From Nicotiana tabacum (taxonomy: Eukaryota > Streptophyta > Magnoliopsida > Solanales > Solanaceae), in contig NC_134082.1 of assembly GCF_000715075.1 (NCBI RefSeq), forward strand, positions 59,111,466 to 59,175,465: DNA of 64,000 nucleotides, read 5' to 3'. The notes under the pieces were generated by a model. It ran no database searches. It had not been told where the DNA came from and saw only the letters and a list, made by a program, of their open reading frames with translations. Below are positions 1-9,804 of the stretch, in pieces. Positions within the stretch are counted from its first letter, which is position 1, and the number at the start of each line of letters is the position of its first letter. The translations under genes and the position numbers were made by a program.

Positions 1-1117
1 CCATCCATAGTTCGTTAAAGTTCTGCTTATCGGGGTGAGTTCCCCTATCTGTGCTCTACTTATGGGTGTGTTTCATGATTAGCACTCCATTATATGATTA
101 CCCTGTTGGGAGTTTCTATGAGTGACAGTCGTGCCTATCATTTGTTTCTAGGCCTTGTTGAGAGTTATGAGACTAGTAGTAAATTCCTGTTGTCCTTTTT
201 GGTAGGCTTGATGTGATTTATGAGTATTTTTTGCTACGAGCCGCGATGTTTATGCTCCATCAGTGTGGGAGCCAGCACTTGTTGTAAATTATGACGGAAT
301 TGATCTAGTGAGAGTTTCCAGCTGGTTTGATGTGTACCCTACTTATGATACAGAGTTGAGGGCAGGACCCTCGTGATTTCATGTGATTTGATGTGTTGAG
401 ACCGGGTTATGTACCGCGGTGGGAGTTATATCATTATGAGATCCTTGTGATTTTTTATATGCTTTAATTCTTTCTTGTTAGATTATTTTGTAGATTAGTA
501 TTGATAGAAATTTTTTTGTTTATCGGGCTTGTTTGATAGATCCCTTATGTATTTCCCTTTCCATATTCAGTCATTTTCGTCCTGTGCTTCTTGAGTTTTA
601 GCTTGTAGGGTGTGTACCCGTTGGTAATAGCTGTGATTTGGTGGTTTGGGTGTTTAGTTATGTGGTTTTCATGGTTATTGTATCATCGCTAGTGTTTTGG
701 AGGTTTGAAACGGGTTCCTATTAAGTATGAGGCTTATGGCCGGTGCTGAATTTGATTTCGGGCGAATATTATGATCAAAAATGTTACTGTGGGCCTATGT
801 ATGATGTGTCATATTGTAAGGTTGTACTATATGGGCGTTGACATGAATTGATGCAGCTGGTTGAGACTAATATCGGGTATGGATTTAGAATCGGGTCTTT
901 TAAAATGGATAGAAGGTGAGAATTCTGGCTCTAAGTCTTATTGGTATTGTTAGAAAGGCTAAATTTCAGTTAAGATGGTGTCATCAGGCTTATGTGGATT
1001 GGGGTGACGTAGGATCACTCGCGGGTGTATGTTGGAAGTGTGCATTCAGCAACTTGAGGACTTCGAGGCGAATCTTGGCACGTTCGAGGACAAACGTTGA
1101 TTTTAACAGAGGGAGGA
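1..1117 (+). mobile_element. 3' internal non-coding part of a Ty3/gypsy LTR retrotransposon
   Basis: I see no domain-bearing reading frame here. The last ~40 bases, with the GTTCGAGGACAAACGTTGA motif and the purine run AACAGAGGGAGGA just before position 1118, match the pre-LTR tail of the chromovirus at 35295-35341. This is therefore the 3' internal end, including the polypurine tract, of a plus-strand element whose body lies left of the window. About 1 kb of non-coding DNA between pol and the LTR is more than simple chromoviruses usually have. It may belong to a non-autonomous derivative or a decayed copy. Confidence 0.6.
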
Positions 1118-4100
1118 TGTAACGATCCGGCCGGTCGTTTTGGGAATTTAAGCTCCATTCAACGGCGTAAGGTCTGGAACAGCTTCATAATATGGATATC
1201 AACTTGCTTGCATGGTTTAATTCAGTTAACGGATGATTCAGAGTCGAATTGGGAGAAGAAATCTAGTTTTGAAAGCTTAAGTGGAGAGAATTTAACTGGA
1301 ATTGAACTTTTGAGTAAACGGCTCCGGAATGGGTTTCAGGTGATTTTAACAACTTCGTATTGTGATTTGCGTCTTAGGCGGGCGTCCAAATTCGGATTTG
1401 GAGGTCCGTAGGGTAAATTAAGGTGTTTCGGTGAGAGTTGGAAAAGTTGAGGTTTGGAAAATAGAGAAGTTTGACCCATAGTTGACTTTTGTGATATCGG
1501 GGTCAAAATGCAATTTCGAGAGTTGGAGCAGATCCGTTATGTCATTTTGGACTTGTCTACAAAAATTGGTGTCATTCCAAGTTGATTTGATTGGGTTCGG
1601 CACGAGATTTCAAAGTTGAAATAACTGGAAGTTCATAGTTTTATTCTTGGAGCGATGTGTATTTCCTACATTATTTGATATGATTTGGGACTTTGAGCAA
1701 GTCTGTTTTAGGTTATAGAACTTGTTTGTGTGTTTAGACGGGGTCCCGGGGCCTCGGATGTTTTTCGGACGAGGTTCAGATGTTTTGCATAGTTCTAAAC
1801 AAGTCTGGTTCTGGTGTTTTCGCACCTGCGACCTTTGAGCGCAGGTGCGGCTCTGCTTCTGCATGGGCCCAGCCGCTTCTGCGATCATGCAGGCCTGGGT
1901 AATTTCTCGCTTCTGCGGCTCTACTTTTCGCTCATACGGTGTTGCTGGTGCTGTTGAATTTCTGCAGATGCACGGTCCCAGGCCAAGTAGACAAAGTTCG
2001 CAGATGCGGACTCTTTCTCGAAAATGTGGTCTCGCAGATGTGGTTTCTTGATCGCAGATGCGAAAGTGCTGGCATAATCCTTTTATATCGAGTGTTAGTC
2101 ATTTTCTTCATATTTTTAGTTTTAAACTTCGGATTTGGGAGCTTCTTTTGGGGGTTTTCAAGCAAATCAATTGGCTAAGTGTTCTTCACCTAGAATTTAA
2201 TATATTCCATGATTTTACCTTTGTTTCTATCATTTAAATTGTGTTTTGGGTTGAGGAAAATGGAGGTTTTTGAAGAAAATTTCTAAAATGAAAAATCATG
2301 ATTCGAGGGACCAAATGGTGTCGGAATTTGATAACTTTTGTATGGTTGAACTCATATAGGAATGGGACTCGGATTGTGTAAAATTTGTCGGGTTCCGAGG
2401 TGCGGGTCCGAGGGTCGACTTTTGGACCAATTTTTGGATTTATTTAAAGATTGAGCCTTTATGATCCGGAATAGTTTCGTATGTGTTTTATTTGTGCTTT
2501 GAAGTTATTTTGGTTGATTTGAGCTGTCCGGAGGTCTTTTCACCCGTAAAGTGCATTTTAGAGTATCGGTCTATCGTCTTTGAGGTAAGTATCTTGCCTA
2601 ACCTTGTGTGAGGGACTTCCCCTTAGGATTGAGTCTACTATGTTGATTGTAATATGTGTACGCGAGGTGACGAGTGCGTGCTCGGACTTAATTGTGGATA
2701 GTTGGACTTTTAGGGTTCTTAGGTTCTTATATTCACTATGTATGGAGTTATTCTTGATATGACTGAGTTCCTGCTTATTAGTTTCGTCTCTACATGCTTA
2801 ATTGAAATTAATTGTTTCGTGATTTACTCTTATTGCCTAATTGTCATCCTATTTGATTTAACTGAAGAATTTCGTCTCTCTTATTATCATGCTACATTTT
2901 CATAACGGCTTGTGTTATTGAGATTTATTATCATCCCTCCTATAATTGTCTAGTCTTAAGTGCAGCTAAGATCACCTTTTCTTAATTGAAATTGTCAAAT
3001 ATTCTCGTAACTTCCCAACCTTAAACGGAGTTTAGATGACCTATATCTTTGTCGACTTGCCTTTATTTGGGACTACTAGACTCGTGTTGATTTTCTTGTT
3101 ACTGACTTATTTATTGTGGGATCGTCACTACATGTTAGTTTCCCCTTTCGTTGAATTGTTCCCTTTATGCCTTTTAGTTTCTTACTGTGGTTATTCTTGT
3201 GAACTGGTTATACCGCTTCCTTGTGATTTGAAGTTTTGGAGTGGATTCACTCGCTGTATTTTGTATTACTATCATTGTTGTTGTTGTGCTGGTTGTGTTG
3301 GTGCACGAGGTCTCTGTCGTGCGGTTGTTGTTGTGTTGGTGCACGAGGTCTCTACCGTGCGGTTGTTGTTGAGGGGTTGCACGAGGTTTCTATCGTGCTA
3401 TTGTTACTATTGATATATTGCACATGTGGCGTGACAAGATGGGATATATATATATATATATATATATGCTTATATGTGGGTTGCGCAAGTGGCGAGACAA
3501 GGTGGGATCATCATGATGTGCGTGTGGCGAAACAAGGCGGGCACTTATTATGTTATTAATTGCACACGTGGCGAGACAAGGTGGGCTATATTAGGGATTG
3601 ATTGTGATGATTTGTGATGGCCCGGGGGCATTCTTGCTATTTGATATTGTGTTGTGGTACGCTTACCTGTATGAGTTTTATCTCGTGGAAGTTGTGAGAA
3701 CACATCTTACGTGTTGTCCGTTCTTTTTCTTATTCTTATTAGCTGGTAGAAACTATGTTAAAGTACTTGCACAAGCATACACGTAGTTGAACACTCCCAT
3801 TGGATATGAAGTTCTCCTGATATTGCTGAGTATAGATGTACACCCTCGTTTACTTGACATATATGTGAGAGTAGCTCTAGTTAGCAAATGAGTTGTCAGC
3901 GTGACCATGAGGTGTGATGGGGGCACAGGATGCCAAGTGTTAGGGTTCAGGTATTGGGACCCGTGAGTGTCCGAGGTTCGGTACTTCGTGGAATTTGTTG
4001 GCTAAGACCTGATGTGAACACTGTCGTAGGTTCTGAGTTATTGCTTACCTTTACTGTACTTGTGATTTAGGATTTGGGTTTGTGATTTCGCTCACTCTTC

Positions 4101-4697
4101 TATGTCATTATTATGGTATTTTTGCTATTACTTGTTGTTTTCTTCCCTTATTGTGATTGTTGTATTGTTAGCCATATCGTGAAGTCTTTTTATATACATC
4201 ATGTTCCGTTGCTCTTATGCTTATATTTGTACAGTTTATTAGACCGGAAGGTGTCTTGAATATTCCTCGCCACTACTCCACCGAGGTTAGTCTTGGTACT
4301 TACTGGGCACCGCCGTGGTGTGCTCATGCTACTCTGCTCCTCATTTTTGTTGTGCAGATCCCAGGTATCGATAGTTAGTAGTTGTGCGGTTCATTGCTGA
4401 GGAGACTCAAGGTAAACCTGATGCTGCTTTCGCAGGCTTCGGAGTCACCTTCTTACTTATATTCAACGGTTTTCACTCTTTTCCAAACAGTTTATATATA
4501 AGTGGTAGTTAACTCTGTAGAGCTTATGACTTGTACTATCGGGTTCTGGGATATGTTTTCTATATAAAGGATTCATTCCAGAAGAATTTTTATGATGTTA
4601 TTTATTATTGTTGTTCTTCCGTAAATATTAGGCTTACCTAGTCCTTAAAACTAGGTGTCGTCACGAAACCCAACGGAGGGGAAATTGGGTCGTGACA
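1118..4697 (+). mobile_element. 3' LTR (about 3.6 kb) of a Ty3/gypsy element
   Basis: The block starts TGTAACGATCCGGCC directly after a polypurine tract and ends GGGTCGTGACA, so it has the TG...CA ends of an LTR. Its start resembles the LTR stub at 35342 and the minus-strand LTR at 61895. Its end resembles the inner ends at 8503 and 57418. Inside are a GC-rich array of GCAGATGCGG-like motifs (about 1820-2060), the tandem repeats listed separately and an (AT)n run near 3447-3468. ORFs predicted inside it are short and have no recognisable domain. No matching 5' copy is in the window. Confidence 0.75.
3301..3590 (+). repeat. Tandem repeats within the LTR
   Basis: Three units of about 39 bp share the core TGCACGAGGT-TCT-CGTGC (3301, 3340 and 3379). 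They are followed by four diverged units with the core GTGGCGAGACAAGGTGGG (about 3426, 3490, 3524 and 3568), interleaved with an (AT)n tract. The first family is also present, reversed, in the LTR at 58081-58300, so these are LTR subrepeats and not host satellites. Confidence 0.7.
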
Positions 4698-7040
4698 GAA
4701 ATGATGAAGATGAAATAAAGGGGAAGGGAGTTGGTGGATTAAATATGTGGCCAACAGTTATTTTATTACTGTTGGGGAAGGAATTTTGCCAAAAAAGAAT
4801 CTGCCTCACGTGCCTACCAGGTGAGCCAATTCACACTATGTGACTAGTCAGCTTTTGTGTTAAAGTGAAACATAAGAAATAGAGTTGAAGAGTCAAAATA
4901 GAACAAAGTTGAGATAGAGTGCCACAATAAAAAGTAGGTCCAAGTTGAATGGGTTGTATATGTATTTGGCGTATATTTTATCTGAAACCCTTAAGATCAA
5001 AAGTTTGATTAAGGTACTAATTGAGTAGTTCGCTCATGTGCTCCAGTACCTTTAAATTTTGAGTCCGCTTATATACCATTCTCTTTTATATTAATTTTAA
5101 CATATTGGCATGGGTCAATCATAAAAGTATTTTAAAAGATTGAGACATTGAAGAACTGAATATCCTTTTGATTTTACTCTTATTCGAGTTAGATTTTTAA
5201 CTTTTTATAGTATAATTTTCCTTTGACTTGTGCGCTGCTGTACATTTAATAATTCCTATATCATGTTGAATCTCTTAAAATTTTAATGTTGACAACGCCA
5301 TTATTACCCGGTTCTAGGGTATCATGCTGTAAACTGAAGTTGACTTTGTAAAGGGTCAACAGGACAGTTGTTTATTATTTAAAAATACCAATACATTGAC
5401 AGGAAAATGTTCTATGACCTCAAGTTCTATGACCTCAAATTAGATGATTAATTGGGTTAACTAATCAATAATTCCGTCAAAAATAGAAATCATTTCAAAG
5501 TTAATTTATCAGCAAGAAAGAGCAACTTGACCTAGAATTTCTCAAACCTCTGTAAACTTTGTCAATTTTCAAGGTAAAATGATGAATAATGTATAAAAAC
5601 ATTTTACACCGTAAGTGCACTTAGTTTTTACATTATTATAACATGTTAAGTTGCTATATTTACAGGTAATATATTAATAACTATAATCCAACAATGACCT
5701 TATGAGCTTAATTTTTATACATTAAGAGTACAAAAGAATTTTAACACTATTAAATTACCTAAAATAACTACAGAATCATTCACAAAAAAATAAGATCAGT
5801 AGGTAGATTGCCGGCTACGACAAAGTTAATTAAAACATAATTCTCCTAGTACAGTCAAATTTATCTATAACATTCTTATTTCTTCCAATATTTTTTAGCT
5901 TTTATAGCGAATGGTTGTTATACACCTATAATAGCATTTGACGTTTAAATATTTTTTGGCTGTTATGGATAAAGCTTATCCAAAAATCTTTTTTTAATGT
6001 TATATATAAAAGATTAATAAAAATCTTCAAATTTAAAATCTCAGAAGATATGCATATTTCACTAGGTATATATTGAAGAAAGCTAATACTTTATAAATAA
6101 ATTTATAACTAAACGTACAAAAATTTAAACTCTGAGGCACACATTTTAAAATTACTATGAAAATAAATTCTTTCAAGATTGATGGAATAACTTTGTAATT
6201 GTAGTTGTTTCACAGATTTCTTTCTCTTACTACTGATATAACGCTTGAATTGGCGAAAATTCATGTCTAAATTTTTAGCAAAAAGGTATCCAATGGAACA
6301 TATATCATGTGCAGATTTTCAAATCTTATGTTTTATGCAAGATAGAAACTTTGTTCAATGGAAAAAATTGTGTGCATATTTTTAGAATTATTATTAGTAA
6401 TCTTAAGATTCTATACATCTGTTATAGATGAATAATTTTACAAAAAACGTTCTGCTATAAATATGGTTATTGTTGTTATATATAAAAAGTTATTATCTAG
6501 AGGTAAAATATAATTTAAAAATCGATTCTAAGAAAAACTTAAATTTTATAGTAAATATAGAAATGTTGTTATGAAGATGTTTTGTAGTATAATTTTTTAT
6601 GTCAACAATATATTCAGTTAAATTATTACCTTATAAGTAAGCAATATAATTGTGCCAATATCTTTTAGATCATTTGGGCATAAAATTTAAATTCTAGGAA
6701 TATTTGCTTCATGTACCCAACTCATTTCTCAAGGTGATAGGGATAAAAGTTATTTCTATTTTCTCTATTTTCAGCCCCTCTGTATAAGAGAAGAAAAATC
6801 CTCAAATGAAATGAACCTTCATGCCCCCAACCGACCTTTGTATGATCTGACACTTCTCTCCATCTTTTCATTTCCCTTTCTTAATTGCATGTGCATTCCT
6901 GTCAGTCCATACAGCCCCACCCCCACCCCCCAACAAAGCACCCCAACTCATGCCCTTTTTTTTTGCCCTCTTCCTCGTAACTTTATAAAGAAAAGCTAAA
7001 GAAGAGGATTTACTTATTTTCCCTTAAGAGTAGATAATTA
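4698..7040. other. AT-rich intergenic and upstream region
   Basis: No gene, RNA gene or recognisable transposon end was found in this 2.3-kb AT-rich stretch. It separates the LTR at the left from the host gene at 7041 and contains that gene's promoter in its last ~100 bases. A C-rich run (CCCCACCCCCACCCCCC) lies near 6915-6932. Several inverted AT-rich stretches could be old MITE remains, but none has clear terminal repeats. Confidence 0.5.
6984..6989 (+). promoter_or_regulatory. TATA box of the gene at 7041
   Basis: TATAAA lies 57 bases before the ATG in the context CTTTATAAAGAAAAGC. That leaves a 5' leader of roughly 25-30 bases if initiation is at the usual distance. The spacing, the strand and the lack of an intervening ATG support it. 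It is a sequence-only prediction. Confidence 0.5.
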
Positions 7041-7949
7041 ATGGAAGAACCTGAAGAACTTGCAAAATGCAGCAGTACTGGAAGGAGACTAAGTATTGAC
7101 CCGAATCATTCACCCGAATTCGAGTTTTGGATGGTCCGAAATCCTTCCTTTCCTCAACCCGACCTACCCTCAGCCGATGAACTCTTCTCCGATGGAATCC
7201 TTCTTCCTCTCTACCCACCTAACCCGAACCCTCCATCACATAAAACGGAGCCTGAATCATCCGGGTCGGATAGATCCGAAACCGGACCCAAGGTTTCTGG
7301 CGCTGAATCCCCGAACTCTTCGAAGCGTTGGAAAGACATTTTCAAGAAGAAAACTTCACAGAATTGTAAAGAGAAGGATAAGAAGAAGAAAGAGAAGAAG
7401 GGCGGCGTTGTAATTTGTGGAAGTAATACTGGGGTGAATGCGGCGGAGCTGAATATCAACATTTGGCCGTTTTCGAGGAGTATATCTGCCGGTAACGGCG
7501 GAAGTAGGCCGCCACGGGTGGTGACTCGGAAGGTGAATAGTGCACCGTGTTCCCGGAGTAACTCCGCCGGTAGGAAATGGCCGAGTAGTCCCAGCCGTAG
7601 TGGAGTACATTTAGGCCGGAGCAGCGCAGTTTGGCAAGTCCGCCGCTCAGAAGGTCACCGGAAAAGTAAACCTGAAAAGGTTGTCGAAAAAGTTGAATCT
7701 GAAGATCACCGGAAAGTGACGTCAGCCGCCGTCCCCGGTATGCCAAAAGCTAGAGTACTGAAGATGAATGTACCGATGTGCATTGGTTACCGGCAAAATT
7801 CAGTTTGTAGAAGTGATGAAAATAGTGCTATAAGTGTCGCTGCGGCGGCGGTTGCCGGTGGCCAGAGTGGTGGCGCTGTGACTGATGAAGTGGCACGTGT
7901 GAGTAATTTGTTTAATATAAGAAGCATTTTTACCAAGAAAGTGCATTAG
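7041..7949 (+). CDS. Single-exon plant gene, MAKR/BKI1-like (tentative)
   Basis: This intact 302-residue ORF starts ATGGAAGAACC and has no intron; it is the only clear complete host gene in the window. Visible features are an acidic N-terminus, FEFW at 27-30, the block SADELFSDGILLPLY at 44-58, a strongly basic Lys stretch at 101-120, Ser/Arg-rich segments around WPFSRSISAGN (142-152) and 170-188, a short hydrophobic block NVPMCIGY (243-250), and a basic C-terminus NIRSIFTKK. The FEF plus SADELF...GxLLPL arrangement followed by a basic patch resembles BKI1 and the membrane-associated kinase regulators, where the basic patch binds the plasma membrane and other motifs bind receptor kinases. The C-terminus is not a clear match, so an uncharacterised Ser-rich family is an alternative. 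GC content and codon use differ from the AT-rich flanks, as expected of a real gene. It has no operon-like neighbours; transposons flank it on both sides. Confidence 0.8.
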   Translation: MEEPEELAKCSSTGRRLSIDPNHSPEFEFWMVRNPSFPQPDLPSADELFSDGILLPLYPPNPNPPSHKTEPESSGSDRSETGPKVSGAESPNSSKRWKDIFKKKTSQNCKEKDKKKKEKKGGVVICGSNTGVNAAELNINIWPFSRSISAGNGGSRPPRVVTRKVNSAPCSRSNSAGRKWPSSPSRSGVHLGRSSAVWQVRRSEGHRKSKPEKVVEKVESEDHRKVTSAAVPGMPKARVLKMNVPMCIGYRQNSVCRSDENSAISVAAAAVAGGQSGGAVTDEVARVSNLFNIRSIFTKKVH

Positions 7950-8502
7950 TATTGGTATGTCTAGAAACTTTTCCTTTTTCGCTTTTGAAGTTTTTGCTAA
8001 TGTAAAGTTCTACGTAGTTCCTAACCTTCAGGATTTGAGCTTTTTATTTTTGTAATGAATTTAAGTTTTTATCTAGTGACTGAAAAAGATCTCCTTTTTT
8101 TGAAGAAAAGGATTTCCAATCTTTGGGACCAACTTAGAGTTATTCTTTTCCAGTTTATTAACCAATAATACCGTGGACTATCTTGGACCACCGTTTAGCA
8201 TGTTAAATTAGTTTTCAGAGTAATATTTTTGATTTCTTGGTGTGTGTTTTTCTTCCTTTTCTTTTGTTAGGGGATTTCTCTTTGTTTAACTGTCCCAATT
8301 TTGTGAAGATCTACGAAAATGTGTGTCACTTGTATCATGATTTTAACCTATTCCGACGTAAACGTACAAGTCCTCCTTAAAATATAAACGGAAAAAGAAA
8401 ACGAAAAAAATACAAGGAGAAGGGTTTAAAAATGTTAGGAAGGGTGGGTTAAGGACTAAGTTGGCGGGGGCATTCTAGTTGGGAATAAATGCCAAATGTT
8501 GG
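7950..8502 (+). other. 3' flank of the gene at 7041
   Basis: Non-coding. The first ~150 bases are T-rich and contain AATGAA near 8055, so they probably hold the 3' UTR and polyadenylation region. Nothing else is recognised before the LTR scrap at 8503. Confidence 0.4.
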
Positions 8503-8721
8503 TGTCACGATCCAAATTTTACTTAATTAGGTGTCGTGATGACACCTAGTCTTAGGGACTAGGTAACTCTAACAATTTTTAAAAATAATAACAAAATAAA
8601 TAAAGATTAGCAATTCTAAATTTAAAATTCTGCAAACAAGTATTACGATCCCAAAATTGGTAGTACAAGTCATAAGCTTTACAGAGTTTGCTAGAATATC
8701 TCTAAATACAACTGTTTTGAA
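8503..8721 (-). mobile_element. Truncated Ty3/gypsy LTR end
   Basis: It begins TGTCACGATCCAAATTTT and carries GGTGTCGTGATGACACC and GACTAGGTAA. This is the reverse complement of the last ~200 bases of the LTR at 4500-4697, including the CATAAGCTTTACAGAG block. Only this terminal portion is left, so it is a fragment of an LTR in minus orientation. Confidence 0.7.
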
Positions 8722-8754
8722 ATGGGAGTAAACAGTGTAAATATATTATTTCAT

Positions 8755-8901
8755 AATATATCGTATCGTATTGTATTGTATTGTATTGTATTGTATTGTA
8801 CTGTATCGTTTGATGAATATAATATTTGGATAGATTGTATCGTTTGTCATTATTTCATGATATCACGCACCAACAATATAAAGAATAAACTTGTAATATT
8901 G
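8755..8901. mobile_element. MITE, left part (split by the Tat element)
   Basis: It contains TATCGTATCG followed by six or more GTATT units, then TGTATCGTTTGA. The right part at 20028-20315 carries the reverse complement (CGATACAATACAATAG). Together they look like one small terminal-inverted-repeat element, interrupted at 8901 by the retrotransposon. AATATT at 8895-8900 recurs at 20028-20033 and is a plausible target-site duplication. The outer border is approximate. Confidence 0.55.
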
Positions 8902-9448
8902 TGTACCCTAAAATTCGAGTAACAATTAAACTTGCATTATGGTTTTAAAGATATGTGATTTAATTTAATACTAATTGATAAACAAGGAATCAAATGTATA
9001 AATTAAAGAGTAAGGTAAGTCAAACCAGTGTGTAAGCAAATCTCGACCTCGAGCTATGGCAACCTCGAGGTAGGTGAATATGAATAATAAAATAATAATA
9101 ATAAGGCAACTCAGATGAACAATAAGCAAGAAAGTGATGTATGTATATTCTCTTGTCAATGACTCATGCGTTGCAAATAATTGGGATCCCCTCTATGTAG
9201 TAGGAAAATCCTAAATAAGGTACACTTCTAATTGTAGTAGGGAATCTTATTATACAGCTGTCTAACTGCCTAGTACAAATCCGTATTATCTTGAGGTTGG
9301 TCATACTTGGCCTCGGTGTTCATCGAGCACTTCGATCTTCGATTCTTGTACTCCGTCATCGGGCTCGAGCCCAGTGTATTTCGAACTTGTTCTTGAAGTG
9401 ACTCCTCGAGCCTATGGAATCTGGCATACCTGATTTCGACCGTATACA
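8902..9448 (-). mobile_element. 3' LTR of the Tat element
   Basis: A 547-bp LTR. On the minus strand it runs TGTATACGGTCGAAATCAGG... to ...TAGGGTACA. It matches 19412-20027 apart from a 70-bp block (19794-19863) present only in the other copy. Internal sequence with a G-rich tract (GCGGGGACTATC on the minus strand) abuts its right edge and may be the polypurine tract. Confidence 0.85.
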
Positions 9449-9534
9449 GATAGTCCCCGCGTTTCTTAGAGTAAGATGATAAGAAACGATTTGATCATCG
9501 ATCCTCTGATGCCTCAATCATGATGTCAATCCCG

Positions 9535-9655
9535 TGACGTCAGCGATAGAAGTGATTGAAAGGTTGTGTCTGCATAGTTCCCAAGGTCATTAATTGAAGG
9601 CGGCTGATGGTCGGCCATTGGCTTCCCCAAACCATTGAACCGGCCACTATAAATA
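9535..9655 (+). promoter_or_regulatory. Candidate promoter of the antisense ORF (TGACGTCA and TATAAATA)
   Basis: Just inside the 3' LTR, on the plus strand, are the palindrome TGACGTCA (9535-9542), which is a bZIP/as-1 type core, and a perfect TATAAATA (9648-9655). They lie 150-270 bases before the ATG at 9805, and the sequence between TATA and ATG is CT-rich, as in plant leaders. Site identities come from motif knowledge; activity is inferred. Confidence 0.5.
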
Positions 9656-9804
9656 GGTCAATTTCACAACTTTTGCAATCTTTACTTCTCAAACATTTCC
9701 CAAATCTTTACTACATTCTTCATCTTCTTTGATTCCATCCTTTTCTTCAATTTGTGCTTGTTACAACATCAACTTCTTCTTTTCTCTTGAGTTTCACAAC
9801 AGTG

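Noticed and set aside
3036..3559. ORFs of 107-125 codons in the LTR
   Set aside because: Low-complexity Cys/Val/Leu-rich peptides created by the tandem repeats; inside a recognisable LTR and not conserved in the related LTR.
5800..6600. Possible small RNA or MITE in the AT-rich intergenic region
   Set aside because: No terminal inverted repeats, target duplication or stable GC-containing hairpin could be identified by eye.
7096..7746. ORFs on both strands overlapping the gene at 7041
   Set aside because: Shadow frames of the 302-codon gene; no start context or known motif.
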